DNA of 64,000 nucleotides. Source: Cryptomeria japonica (lineage: Eukaryota > Streptophyta > Pinopsida > Cupressales > Cupressaceae). The notes beneath the pieces were generated by a model. It was given only the letters and a program-made list of their open reading frames with translations. It ran no database searches and was not told the DNA's origin. Position 1 is the first letter of the stretch; the number at the start of each line of letters is the position of its first letter. The stretch is taken from contig NC_081409.1 of assembly GCF_030272615.1 (NCBI RefSeq), positions 652,460,468-652,524,467 of the forward strand, in the 5' to 3' direction. Positions 1 through 11,716 of the stretch are shown here, piece after piece. A program made the position numbers and the translations under genes.

Positions 1-797
1 AAGACTTTACACTGGTGGCTAACAACTTTTTTTGTAGCCAAAATTGATAAAATGAAAAGGGTTTTTTAACAATGTTCCCAGCTTTCCAACAATATAAGGC
101 TTGTCTTATTTCGACTTTAATAAATAATTATTATTTATTTTCTAATTGAATTCTGACAATAGTCCTAACTGATATACTGATTGAAAAACACTCATAACTT
201 TCAAACGGTATAATATTTTTTGAATCCGAAACATGCGTCACATCCTATGCTTCATATACTATAGGGAAAAATTGAAAAAAATTAAATTTCATAAGGTTTT
301 GACCAAGTTAAGGTGGTCAGATGTAGGAGTTTCTAAATTTCTGAAAGCTGTAGTAAAAAATTCATAAATAATTATTTACTTTATAAAAAAAAATTTAAAT
401 TTTTTTTTCACATCCGAACATGAGTCTAATACTAATATTATAACTATTATAAAAAAATATTATGATTTGATTGTGATTAGGGTAGTCAGACATACGTCTA
501 CTTCTTATTTTTTTCCTGAAATTTTAGTTCTACTGCATTGAAATTTGAAATTTTCATCAAATAGGATTTTTTTTTTCCAAAAAACAACTAGTAGCTTAGA
601 AACTAAATTCAATTTTCTATATATTCTCTTCTTACATATTTTAAAAATAATGTTCACAACTTATTTAAATTTTCATGTCCTGTTTCATAACTCTGATTTT
701 GTGAAATTTCATTGCCACTTAAGGACCTGTTTTGGCACACCACGATCCTACACATACCCCTTAAATGATGGAATTGTCAATTTTTTGGTAATATATT
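1..797. other. AT-rich non-coding stretch
   Basis: Very AT-rich sequence with many poly-A/T runs. Short open frames here have no recognisable domain and biased composition. I see no gene, RNA gene or element boundary before the LINE begins near 798. Confidence 0.6.
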
Positions 798-966
798 TTA
801 TGCTAAGATAGCTGCTCAATTAGATTTGAATGGCATTACTAGAGAGATTAGAGAGCAATGATTGTCAGAAGTCTTTCTTAGGGAGGAAGTCAGAGCAGTC
901 AAGGTTTTAGAGGAGTGGGAACTTAGGAAGGAAATCTAGTGAAAACAAAGAGAATGTATTGATTAG

Positions 967-2390
967 CTTCAAGCGGGGGATAAGAATACTGCATTCTTTT
1001 TCAATTCAATGAAAGCAAGAAGGCATGGCAATTCCATCCCTATTCTGGTTAATGATGGAGGTGAGTAGTCTTTATCCTTGCAGGAGATTTCTAGGGAGTC
1101 TATGCAGTATTTCCAATCTCTTTTTAGTGAGGATTCTCAGGGGGAATCGGAAGAGGAGAGTTAGGTTCTTTCTTGTATTCCTTCTCTAGTTACTAGTGAG
1201 ATGAATGAGCAACTTATGGGACCTATTTTGTTGGACGAACTTGAGAGGATTGTTTTTCACATGAAGAAGGGGAAGGCTCCTGGACCAGATGGGTTTTTGA
1301 TTGAGTTCTATCAAGAATTCTAGGATATTATCAAATTGGACTTATTGGAGGTGGTCTAAGAGTCCTAGAGGAGTAAGCAGATGCCTCGGGCTTTGAATGA
1401 GAATTTCATTGTGCTCATCCCCAAGTGTGATGGGATTGACTGGTTAGGCCAACTCTGTCCTATTTCTCTTTGTAATGTGATTTATAAGATTAATTCTAAG
1501 CTGATAGCATAAAGGTTGAAGAATTGGCTTGTGATGGGTTTGTACAAGGCCATCAAATATTGGATGGAGTGGTCATCGCTACTAATACCATTCATTCTAT
1601 GCAAGCTTCCAAGAAAAAAGCTATGTTTATCAAGTTGTACATGGAATTTAAGGCTTATGATAGAGTCTGATGGTCCTTTCTCCAGAAGATTCTTAGGGCA
1701 TTTGGTTTTGTTGATGAATGGATCCAATGGGTTATGAGTTGTGTCTCATCTACCTCATTCTCTATGCTAATTAATGGAGATCATATTGAGTTGTTTGGTG
1801 TGTCCAGGGGCCTTTGTCAAAGGGGCCCTCTTTCCCCGTACTTATTCATTCGTCTGGCTGAGGGTCTAGGGAGATTGAATAAGTATAATGTGGGATTGGG
1901 TATTATTCATGGTTGGAGTTGGGGTAATGGCATACCTCCTCAGTCCCATTTGCAGTTTGTGGATGATACGACCCTGATGGGACTAGCTAGGATCGGAGAA
2001 GCTACAATTTTGCTTAAAATCTTGGATGTCTATCTTGTTGCTTTTGGCCAGTTGATCAATGAGGATAAATCTTCCATTATCTTCTTCAACACACCTAGAA
2101 CTATTGAGTTGAGGATTGCTCATATCTTGAGATTCCAAGTTGGTTCTCTTCCCTTGACCTACCTAGACATTCTTATCTCTGCTAGTAATCCTCCCAGGGA
2201 CTCTCGATAGGGTATTCTAAATGAATTTTGCATGAAGGTTGAACATTGGACTCATAGATAGTTATCCTTTGCTGGGCGGGTTCAACTGATCCATTCAGTG
2301 GTCCATGCTCTTCTGATTTATAGTTGCATGTTCCAAGTGGCCCTAAAGTGGTTTGTGAAGGAATTGGATTCTTTGGCAAGGCAATTCTTG
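967..2390 (+). pseudogene. LINE reverse transcriptase (broken)
   Basis: This is the LINE polymerase that copies element RNA at a nicked target. The signature block KGKAPGPDGF is at 1267-1296. GLCQRGPLSPYLF is near 1816-1854, just before the palm motif FVDD (1956-1967), a normal variant of the F/YADD active site. The first block and the FVDD block lie in different frames, so at least one indel separates them, and several TAG/TGA codons interrupt both. The thumb region continues to about 2390 with a recognisable CNYKSEEHG-like antisense shadow only. The family call is secure and the gene is non-functional. Confidence 0.85.
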
Positions 2391-3069
2391 TGGGTAGGCA
2401 ACCTGTCCTCCTATAAATGGAGTCTTGTCAAATGGGAGTTGGTGTGCAACCCGAAGTAGTTAGGTGGGATTGGCTTAAGGCAGTCTTCTTTATTTAGGGA
2501 GGCTTCGGCGACTAAATTGTACTGGAGGTGGTGTGTTGAATAGGATTTAGGTTGGGCTAGGATTTTGTCTTTCAAGTATATGCAAAGGATCTTGAAGGAG
2601 AAAATTCCAAGATATCCGCTTGTGGTAAAAAGACTCTACGATTTGGAGTACTCTCAAGAAAGGGGCTACACTAATAAAAGAAGGTATTTTCTAGATCTGT
2701 AAGAAGGGAGAAGAGGTGCTTTTTTGGTTCGATTCTTGGGATGGCTCCCCCCATTATTGATCAGTTTCCTAATTTAGTGAATCTTTGCCAGAGGTTCCTG
2801 GAGGTAGGGTGGTCTAGAGTGAGAAAATTTAAGTCTGTTTATAGGTGTGGGCAACTGGAGATGGTGCGGTGGAAGGTTCCTAATGAGTAGTTGGTTGTTG
2901 ATATGGAGGAAAGTGGAACTGAGCTTCATGGCATTTTGGCTAGTAGACACTAAAGTTCCCTTAAGAATAGGGATAGGCTTGCTTGGTCCCTGAATCCTGA
3001 GGGTGTTTTTACTATTGTCAGTGGGTACGAGGATCTGTTGTTCTGTCACTTGGAGGGGAGGGAGGTGCA

Positions 3070-4174
3070 CTAGTGGAAATATGTTTGGAACAATTTCTCT
3101 TGGTTGAAGTGTAACTATTTTTCTTAGACTTTGGCTTTGAATAGATCTCTAATCTGGGACAATATTCACAAGCATGAGTTCCATGAGCCCTTGCATCTAT
3201 GTTTTGAGTGGTAATTGAGAGGAGGATTCCTCTCACCTGTTCTTCAGATGCCCTTTCTCGTAGCTACTTTGGCATTACTGGTGGGGGGTTGGGAAGCACC
3301 CCTGTGTTCACATAGATTCTTTGGTGGAGTTTTGGAGCAACTTGGGAAGGCCTCCTATTTTGTCCTCTATTCTCCAGACTGTCTGGCACATTAGGCGCAT
3401 TTTCATACTTTGGCAGATCTGGTTAGAGATTAATAAGAGGATCTTTAGGGAAGTCAGATTGTTAGTTCAACAAGTGTATAATAAAATCATTGGCATGATC
3501 CAAGAGATGGTGGAAGCTAAATGTGAGGTGAATTTTCCTCTAGATAGAGGAGAGACTGATATTGTGAGTAGGTTGGGTTTGTAGGAGATGTCTCTTGTCT
3601 CATCTTGTGTCAAGAGAGGTAGATGTGATAAGCAGAAGGTTCAAAGGGTGGGAAGATGGTTGCCCCCTTAAGATGATTCCATTAAGATTAACACCGATGG
3701 CTCCTCTTGGGGTAATCTAGGTCCTATTGGGATTGGGAGTGTTGGTATGGATTGTATGGGGATGTGGTTTTCTTCTTTTCAATACATAAAGGGAAACAGT
3801 CTAATAATTTTATGGAGGGACTAACAATTTTCTATGCCCTGAAGCATGCATATGAGTTGGGGTGGCGTAAGGTTATCTATTAATCGGATTCACAGATTAT
3901 TGTTAATCTATTGATTGAGCAAAAGGTGAGTGGGATTAGTTGGCAGCTGGCAGGGATTGTGCACAAGATTTTGCAAATTAGTGCTATGATGGAGAGGGTG
4001 TCTTTCATCCACATTCCTCGTGAATGGAATAGAGTTGTGGATTGTTTGACTAAGTGGGCTTCAGAACATGGTGATGTTCAGAAAGTTGAGGGTTGGGAGC
4101 ATCTTTCCTCTGATTACTGTCAGGACTTGCATAAGATCTTCGTTGAGGATATGGATAGTTATGAAGCTAGTTGA
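3070..4174 (+). pseudogene. LINE C-terminal zf-RVT region and RNase H (broken)
   Basis: After a degenerate zf-RVT-like region (tryptophan-rich WKYVWNNFSW near 3076), an RNase H domain follows. All four acidic positions of the fold can be located: NTDGSS (Asp codon 3696-3698), NFMEGLTIF near 3808-3834, SDSQIIV near 3886-3906, and REWNRVVDCLTKWAS near 4018-4062. The last 87 codons (3911-4174) are open. A C-terminal RNase H is typical of many plant L1-type LINEs. Frame changes and stops upstream of 3911 disable it. Confidence 0.8.
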
Positions 4175-4275
4175 TTTCTGGTTGGACTTTTTGTTCTCTT
4201 CTGGAGCCTTGTGGCTCTGGCTTTCTTGTGTAATGTTGGTTTCTGATTATTAAAAAAGTTGTTACCCCTTTACTC

Positions 4276-4306
4276 AAAAATAAAAAGAAAAAAAGAAAAA
4301 AATTCC
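4276..4306 (+). repeat. A-rich tail of the LINE
   Basis: An adenine-rich run interrupted by G and T follows a TTGTTACCCC-type LINE 3' end. It marks the 3' boundary of the element. Confidence 0.7.
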
Positions 4307-4414
4307 ATGGCAAGAAAAATGCTAGAGGAAAAAAGGAAACCAAAGACACTGAGTATTCTTATTTTGACCTACATTAGAAGTGTTGAGGGCCTTAAAATCT
4401 ACTTAAGTTTCTAT

Positions 4415-4586
4415 TAATCTTCTTTCAATCTCCTTAGCTTGGTGTTGTATTTTTATTTTTGTTTAGAAATATAAAAAATTAATATATTTTTTTTATTAAA
4501 TTTTTTTAATGAGTTTGTAGTAATCTTCTTTCAATTTCCTTAGCTTGGTGTGGGATTTTTATTTTTATTTAGAAATATAAAAAATT
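4415..4586 (+). repeat. Direct repeat pair, 66 bp, offset 106 bp
   Basis: Positions 4415-4480 and 4521-4586 are near-identical (both start TAATCTTCTTTCAAT and end AAATATAAAAAATT) with a few substitutions. This looks like a small local tandem duplication in the AT-rich spacer. Confidence 0.85.
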
Positions 4587-5043
4587 GTAAAAATAAAAAA
4601 TTTAGCTATACATGTTTTGATATTTATGTTAAAATAACCTTACTTCATAAAAATTAATTACAATAAGAAAACAATCTTTTACCTCATCTTTAACTTTCTT
4701 AATTAAAATAATTAAAAAAATATTTTCATTTAGAAATATAAAAATTCATTTAAAATAATAAGGTAATACTATTTTATAACACTAATCTAAAAGAATCTTT
4801 AAAGATAAAAATATAAGGGTATTTAAAAAATAACATATTTGTACATATATTGATTAAAAGTCTGGAATAAGTTGAAACCGTATGAAAGATGGTTGGACAT
4901 AGACATATCGCTGCATAGCCAGTGTCCTTAACTGCACTACAAACAAGGTGTACATACCTTATCCTCTGTAAAATTTGAACTTGTGACCTCATTTTCAAAA
5001 GGACAAATTTTCCACCACTAAATCAACTCAGACTGTGGAAAAA

Positions 5044-5171
5044 CTGTAGAGCAGAAAACAAATGGATACTATTTTATTGAGGGAAAGCAACGAGATGCAT
5101 GTGTAACGAAGTGTACAATTGTCTTTACGTTCTCTGCTCTACAGTACCGAATCACATGCACCTCGTTGCTT
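5044..5171. repeat. Two crossed inverted repeats upstream of the EG45-like gene
   Basis: CTGTAGAGCAGA at 5044-5055 is perfectly complementary to 5133-5144. The 19-mer at 5085-5103 pairs with 5153-5171 with one mismatch. The two pairs interleave rather than nest. The right half also contains a 22-nt near-copy of the gene's own exon 2 (see 5141-5162). Possible roles are a regulatory palindrome or the scar of a small rearrangement. Confidence 0.75.
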
Positions 5172-5321
5172 AGGAAAACAATATTAATGTGCCGTACATT
5201 TACCTCAGTAAAATATTAATCTGAAATTCAGAAATGACGGGGTGAATTGAAGTCTTCAACAATTCTTATACTATTTTGTATAGTTTAAGCCTGGTAACAA
5301 AATTGAAATCTATTTTGTTTT

Positions 5322-5330
5322 CTATATATA
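5322..5330 (+). promoter_or_regulatory. TATA box of the EG45-like gene
   Basis: CTATATATA lies 99 bp upstream of the ATG at 5429, a good distance for a plant core promoter with a roughly 70-nt 5' UTR. No other strong TATA element lies between it and the start. Confidence 0.6.
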
Positions 5331-5428
5331 CCCAATTCCAATGTTCAACATTCACAAATTGCAGCTCTGTTGATCTTGAGGCGTAAGAGAATTGAGCAGG
5401 AGAATCGTAGAGTGTTTGTTGGGAGAGA

Positions 5429-6093
5429 ATGGCTGGTGGAGGTATTTCTAGCATGTGCCGGGCTGTGTTCGTGATGAGTTTTATGTGGGGCTGGTATTGC
5501 TGTGTGGCTGAGCAAGGAACAGCCACATTTTACACTGCTCCATATGTCCGTAAGTATATTTTTAATTGTTATGAAATTCAGTGATGAGTATTGCCGTCAA
5601 TGAATGACTGAACATTACGATGAAAGTTAGTCGGTGGTATTGTTGTTTATGAAGAGTTTAATAGCATGTTATTGTTTTGACAGCATCGAAGTGCTATGGA
5701 TACGACCCCAATCAATTTCCAGCAGGAGGTTTGTTTGCGGCGGCAAGTGATGCATTCTGGGGCGGTGGAGCGGCTTGCGGAAAACAGTACTGAATCACAT
5801 GTACCGGCGCAACAAATCAGGGCGTTCCGATGCCATGCAAGAGCGGATCCATCGTCGTGAAGATTGTTGATCATTGCACACCCGGATGCGCTGGCACCAT
5901 CGATTTATCTCAAGCTGCCTTCGCCGATATTGCCAATCCTGACGCTGGCAAAGTTAACATTAACTATGAACAGCAAGTTGGTGATTGATTTAATCATATT
6001 TTTCTGTTGTTCCCCGTAATATATTCGATTAATTATTTTTCCTTTGTTTTTCAGGGCCTGACCATGCTGAGCAGCCCTACTATTACTAAATAA
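5429..6093 (+). pseudogene. EG45-like domain protein (plant natriuretic peptide / expansin-like), one nonsense codon
   Basis: This is a small secreted double-psi beta-barrel protein related to the N-terminal half of expansins; family members act in the apoplast. Exon 1 is 5429-5549 (hydrophobic signal peptide about residues 1-27, then GTATFYTAPYV). The intron 5550-5683 has a GTAAGT donor and a TTTTGACAG acceptor. Exon 2 starts at 5684 and carries SKCYGY, AAASDAFWGGGAACGK, TCTGATNQGVP, VVKIVDHC and GTIDLSQAAFA. Six cysteines (residues 44, 72, 80, 92, 105, 109) match the family. A TGA at 5791-5793 (residue 77) sits where relatives have a basic residue, consistent with CGA to TGA. The 3' end is uncertain: either exon 2 runs to TGA 5986-5988, or it splices near 5976/5980 to an acceptor at 6054, ending at TAA 6087 or 6091. 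Apart from the stop it looks gene-like, so a recent pseudogene or null allele is possible. Confidence 0.85.
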
Positions 6094-7425
6094 ATAAAGC
6101 GCGTAACGACGTACGAAGCAGGCTGCTTTGAATACGCTTCACTTTGTTATGTGCATTTAATATTATGAAGAATACAGTCAATTTCTATGGTGGCTATCGT
6201 GTTTGTCTTATTCGAATTCAGGTCCAATTTTCAGTTCAATACATTCCAATAAGTTAACATTAAAGACTAATTAAACATTTTCAAACGTATTTATAATGTT
6301 GTCTAAATAGATAGTTGTTTAATCTTTCATAAATAAGTTTACTCTAATCTGAAAGAATTATTATTTTTTAAGCTATAAGGGAAAGGATTTAGTAGTTGAA
6401 CTCGTTTCAATTGTTATGATAGAAGTTGATTTAATAAATATATTTGTTGATTTGATACCCATACTTGTTGATTTAATGTCTAATTTTTTTGACAACATTG
6501 CACCAATAGTTGTGACTTTAATGTTGTTATTGTTGATGATGACTACCAATAACCGAATGAAATGTACCATTAGTTGTAAAAAGCAACCAATCATGTGATG
6601 CCACATCAGTGCATAATTAATTGGAACCTTTTTTGCACGACTATTGGTCTCACCATTTTTTGAGTTGTTTTGGACACCTTGACAAAAAACATGCTGATGT
6701 AGCGTCATATTTGATGATGTGGCCCTGAAATCTTAGTTATAAGCAAAGGACTTGCTAGGTAAGCTGCTGTAAAAAATTGAGTGATTTGAAATTTCCACGT
6801 AGGTTTTTGAGAAACGAGAAGTTAGGGTGCACAACTACTCCGTCCTCTCCCCTAATGTATATTTAGTTGTATTTGTTTGTTATAATTTAGATAATATTAA
6901 TCTTTTAGATTCAATAGTAAATGATTCAGTTTTAGGATATTTGAAAAATCTTAAGGATTAAAATGTGATCTAGTTTTATAGCAATTTAACAATTTCATGT
7001 GGAAAAAATATCTTGATAAGATGAAAACCATAAGATTTTTAGTACTTTTATTAATCATAAATTAAAATATTGATTCAATGTGACTAATTCAGTCTTCCCT
7101 TGAATGAACTAGCCTCCATTACATTTCATTTGTAAATGAAATATCTTTTATATTTAATTGCCATTAAACTACTTATCTTGATGGATGAGATGTGTGTTTT
7201 AAATATTTTATGATAATAATTGTAGTATATAAATAATTTAATAATTAAAACAAATTTTATTAATTATAATTAACTTAATTTAATCAAAAGAGATTAATAA
7301 CTATAGTATTTTTTTCAAAAATAAATTTGGAAGATATTTTTTTAGATTTGATAGAAGAGATATGATGGAGATGTTTTGTTGAATCTTTTTTGCTAATATT
7401 CATTCTATTAAATTAAATAATGTAT
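6094..7425. other. AT-rich intergenic DNA
   Basis: No gene is recognised. An open frame on the minus strand at 6373-6708 reflects a low-complexity GTTGATTTRAT motif recurring about every 22 bp near 6425-6475. It has no known domain. Confidence 0.55.
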
Positions 7426-9440
7426 GTAACTAAACTAGTGACTTAAAAGATGATCTTTACTAAATAATGTTATACAAAAAATAATTGCATGTTTTAAAAA
7501 TGGTAATGCGTAATTATTCTAAAAATTGCTAGTAGTTTGATAAATAAAAGAAAATTTTAAAGGTATTTTTGTTGTAGTATAGATATTAGCAATAAAAATT
7601 AAGCTCCTCTAAAAATATCATACAATAATGTTATCACACAAAAATTTAGATTATAATAATATTTTAAATTTTTTTATTGAATTTCAAAAGAAAATCTAGA
7701 TTAGAATTCCATGTAAAAGAGATGCATTTGAAGATCAAAGACAAAGATAGAAATTTGAAAAAATTATATCTAAAATTTGGTGAAAAATACATAAAAATCA
7801 TTCCCTTAAATAGTAAAATTCTCTAAGTTAGCTTTCCAATGCTTGTTAGAATATAACAAATGGATATCATATCAAAATGTTTTTCTATTTTGAACATTAT
7901 TTTAGTATTCCCTAATTAAACTATTGAAAATAAAAATGAGATCTATGCTTTCATTGTTCCTTCAGCACAAATGCATACATGTTGTTGTTAATTATACCAA
8001 TCCCTTTACCATTGAATTTGATATTCCTAGTTATCAAAATAGTGTAATGTTCACTATGGGAAATAGAACTATCATAAGATCTTTTCCATATCCCACCCTT
8101 TGAGAATTAAACATTTGTGAATTTGTGAGAGATGTCAATTGGGGATGGGAGGCTCAGTCAACCACCTAGGACTCACAATCTGGTTTGAGAAACCATGAAG
8201 CCTCTATTTCTATCAACACACCCTCCCCAAATGGTGTCGATGCTAAGAAAAAGGTTGATTCCGTCTATTTTGATAAAAGTTATGAGGATGGCTTTGATGA
8301 GAGAGTGGATCTATTAAAAGAGGAATTTTTTTCTATTTTATTTTTTGGAGGTGAGGCCCCCACTTCATGGGATAAACTCATTAGAAAAACCACTTACACT
8401 TAGTCAAGATTTACCTCTTCATCAATTAGGGTTTCTGAAGAAGGTATTGAGATCTCTTATTGAACACCTTCATGGAGGAAGCTTCTTTGGATTTTTCCTC
8501 GGCCCTTGTAGGTAAGTTCTTTTTTTTAGACCTAATGTGGACCTAGCTAGACAATGGGCCTCTATTATGTGGAAACGTAAGGGAAGTGTTTAAATAAGTG
8601 TCGTGTCAAATGGATTGTTTCTTTTTTAAGTTTGCAAACATAGAGGATATGGTCATAGTTTTGTTAGAAGGACCATGGTTCTTCCTCAAATGGCATAAAA
8701 ATTGGCCTCTCTTTCTAGAAATGGAAATTGGGGTTTGACCCAAATAAGGATCTAGGGAGAGTTACACCATCCTAGATTAGACTACCAAGACCCTCTCTTG
8801 AGTTTTACAACTTGATTACTTTAAGAAGCATTGTTGATTCTTTTGGATCTTTGGTGGTGATTGATAAAGTTACCTTGTAGAAGACTGGCCCTATTTTTCT
8901 ATACTTTGTGTTTGTGTTTAAATGAACAAATCCCTACCTAAATTGGTTATTCTTCACTCTAAGTTTGGAAAAAGAGTCCAATCTATTGTTTATAAAAATG
9001 CAGGGCTAATCTATCAAAACTAATCTAGGTTTGGCCATCTAGTGGATAAATGCAAAATCCCTAAGCCATAAACCCTTGCCAGTAAAGAGAAGGAGTCTCT
9101 CTTGGATCAAGTTAACAATAATTTATCACTCTAGAGTAACAAAATATACTACAATATCTTGTAGTATGCACAAGACCATCAAAAAAACATCAATTCATCA
9201 TCATGCTTCTAATCCTCATCTCAATGCTTCTAATATTCATCTCAATACTTCTAATCCTCTACTTAATGCTTCTAATCCTCATCTAAATTTAATATCATCA
9301 TGATATCAATCATGAGCATCATCACTGTTAATATTTTTTAACACATCAACAACATACTAAATGTAGGCATCAACACCATCACTGCCATAAGGATACAAGA
9401 GAAATCCTCATATGAAGATCTTCATTATCATTATTCTTGA
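7426..9440 (+). repeat. Segmental duplication, copy 1
   Basis: This segment is closely similar to 9971-12403. Both start GTAACTAAACTAGTGACTT and end near GAAGATCTTCATTATCA. It carries a decayed DUF4283-like coding remnant followed by CAT-rich DNA. Copy 1 contains four imperfect 21-bp units (GCTTCTAATCCTCATCT type) at about 9203-9285 where copy 2 has only one. It preserves the empty target site of the solo LTR found in copy 2. Confidence 0.9.
8185..9115 (+). pseudogene. DUF4283 / zinc-knuckle protein remnant (LINE ORF1-like), copy 1
   Basis: A leader (EAPTSWDKL) is followed by DMVIVLLEGPWFF at 8648-8686, resembling the plant DUF4283 nucleic-acid-binding domain, and then by frame-broken blocks matching its RLPRLPLEFYNLITL segment near 8780-8825. 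A ruined zinc-knuckle region lies near 8995-9060. DUF4283 plus a CCHC knuckle is typical of plant LINE ORF1 proteins. The frame is broken many times. It could equally be an independent DUF4283 gene, since no ORF2 follows. Confidence 0.55.
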
Positions 9441-9970
9441 TGCAGCCATAATAGATAAACCCTCAAAAGAGAATTGACTAGCTTATGTAGCAAGAGTAAC
9501 ACAACGAAGCAATAATAAAACATAGAAAGACTATAGAAACAGATCATATTATTGTCTTAGAACCTCCAGCAACCAACCAGTTATCATCATACAATCATCA
9601 TAGAACATTCGACAATCAACCGATTGATCTGGGACTCTCAGAATCAACCGAATCACTAATCACAAATCTCAATCCTTATTTTGATTTCTATTTCTTCTAT
9701 CTTATAAATAATTACATAATACCCTATATATACCCTCCAGAACATATCTGGGTCAGCCACACAAGATTACATTTACCAATGCAGGAAAATGAAACATGTA
9801 ACTAGGTCGGCCCTAAGAATGAAAGAAATTCCTCCAGAAAATAATAACCAAGAAGTGTGGATCAGCAAGAAGGTTAGCCACACACCAAAAAACATTGGAC
9901 AAGACCCCAAATAGATCCACAGACCAAGAAACCACCCCGTAAATGAAGGAAAACCAACTGGTAAGATCAA
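9441..9970 (-). mobile_element. Possible LTR fragment, minus strand (unassigned)
   Basis: This 530-bp segment separates the two duplicated copies and resembles neither. Read on the minus strand it has a TATA-like GGGTATATATAGGG (about 9719-9732) followed by a pyrimidine-rich leader, as in a retroelement U3/R junction. No TG...CA ends with a duplicated target could be fixed, so the assignment is tentative. Confidence 0.3.
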
Positions 9971-11079
9971 GTAACTAAACTAGTGACTTAAAAGATGATA
10001 TTTATTAAATAATATTATACAAAAAATAATTGCATGTTTTAAAAATGGTAATGGATAATTATTCTAAAACTTCCTATTAGTTTGATAAATAAAAGAAAAT
10101 TTTAAAGGTATTTTTGTTGCAATACAAATATTAGCAATAAAAAATAAGCTCTTCTAAAAATATCATAAAATAATGTTATCACACAAAACTTTAGATTACA
10201 ATAATATTTATTATTATTTTTTATTGAATTTCAAAAGAAATCTTAGATTAGAATCCCATGTAAAAGAGATGTATTTGAAGATTATCTAAAATTTGGTGAA
10301 AAATACATAAAAATCATCCCCTTAAATAGTAAAATTCTCTAAGTTAACTTTCCAATGCTAGTTAGAACATAATAAAAGGATAGATCATATCAAAATGTTT
10401 TGCTATTTTGAACATTATTTTAGTTTTTCCTAATTAAACTATTGAAAATAAAAATGAGATCCATGCTTCCATTGTTCCTTTAGCACAAATGCATACCTGT
10501 TATTGTTAATTATACCAAGCCCTTTACCACTAAATTTGATATTTCTAATTATCAATATAGTGTAGTGTTCTCTGTGGGAAACAAAACTATCACAAGAGCT
10601 TTGCCATATCCCATCCTTTGAGAATTAAAAATTTGTGAATTTGTGAGATATCAATCAGGGATGGGAGGCCCAGTCAACCACCTTGGACTCACAATCTGGC
10701 CTGAGAAACCATGAAGCCTCAATTTCCATGAGTACACCCTCCAAAAAATGGTGTCGATGCTAAGAAAAAGGTTGATTCAGTCTATTTTGATAAAAGGTCT
10801 GAGGATGTCTTTGATGAGAGTGTGGATCTATTAAAAAGGGATTTTTTTTAATTTTTGTTTTAGAGGTGAGGCCCCCACTTCATGGGATAAACTCATTAGA
10901 AAAACCACTAACACTTAGTCAGGCTTTGCCTCTTCATTAATTAGGGTTTCTCAAGAAGGTATTGAGATCTCTTATCGAACACCTTCATTGAGGAAGCTTC
11001 TTTGGATTTTTCCTCATCCCTTGTATGTAAGTTCTTTTTTTTTAGACCTAATGTGGACCTAGTTAGACAATGGGCCTCT

Positions 11080-11649
11080 ATTATGTGAAAATGTAAGGGA
11101 AGTGTTTTAATGTGTGTCATGTCAGATGGATTGTTTCTTTTAAAGTTTTCCAACATAGAGGATATGGTCATAGTTTTATTAGAAGGACCATGGTTCTCTC
11201 TCAAAGGTAATAAAAATTGGCCTCTCTTTCTACAAATGGAAATTGGGGTTTGACCCAAATAAGGATCTAGGAAGAGTTTCACCATCCTAGATCATACTAC
11301 CAAGAGTCCCTCTTAAGTTCTACAACTTGATTACTTTAAGAAGCATTGCAAATTCTTTTGGATCTTTGGTGACAATTGATAAAGTTGCCTTGTAGAAGAC
11401 TAGCCCTATTTTTCTATACTTTGTGTTTGTGTTTAAATGAACAAATCCCTACCTAAATTGGTTATTCTTCACTCTAAGTTTGGAAAAAGAGTCCAGTCTA
11501 TTGTTTATAAAAATGCAAGGCTAATCTATCAAAACTACTCTAGGTTTGGCCATCTAGTGGAAAAATGCAAAATCCCTAAGCCACAAACCCTTGCTAGAAA
11601 AGGGAAGGAGTCTCTCTTGGATCAAGTTAACAACATTTTCTCACTCTAG
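11080..11649 (+). pseudogene. DUF4283 / zinc-knuckle protein remnant, copy 2
   Basis: Counterpart of the remnant at 8185-9115. Positions 11437-11649 stay open for 70 codons and contain YQNYSRFGHLVEKC, a knuckle in which the first two cysteines of C-x2-C-x4-H-x4-C have become tyrosines while His and the last Cys remain. Upstream blocks VIVLLEGPWF and IRLPRLPLEFYN-type sequence are split between frames. It is non-functional. Confidence 0.55.
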
Positions 11650-11716
11650 AGCAACAAAAGATACTACAATATATTGTAGTATGCACAAGACCATAAAAAA
11701 ACATCAATTCATCATC

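Larger units (their letters stand above)
798..4306 (+). mobile_element. 5'-truncated LINE (L1-type non-LTR retrotransposon)
   Basis: The plus strand encodes, in order, remnants of the LINE ORF2 region: a pre-RT segment (WLQAGDKNTAFF, near 967-1002), the RT core (KGKAPGPDGF at 1267-1296; FVDD at 1956-1967), a zf-RVT-like region (about 3070-3450) and a C-terminal RNase H (about 3680-4174). The element ends in an A-rich tail at about 4276-4306. No endonuclease domain or ORF1 is seen upstream, so the copy is 5'-truncated, as is usual for LINEs. Many stops and at least one frameshift show it is dead. The LINE call is certain. The exact 5' edge is approximate and I could not find a convincing target-site duplication. 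Confidence 0.9.
4307..5321. other. Intergenic AT-rich DNA upstream of the EG45-like gene
   Basis: No gene is seen. It contains the 66-bp direct repeat pair at 4415 and 4521 and the crossed inverted repeats at 5044-5171, which lie 260-385 bp upstream of the EG45-like start codon. The rest is A/T-rich spacer. Confidence 0.6.

Noticed and set aside
798-4306. Target-site duplication for the LINE
   Set aside because: ATGCTA-like sequence occurs near both ends (about 801 and 4320), but it is short and offset from the tail, so it is not convincing.
6373-6708. 111-codon minus-strand open frame
   Set aside because: The Ile/Ser/Thr-rich sequence comes from a recurring GTTGATTT motif. There is no homology, no promoter context and no codon structure.
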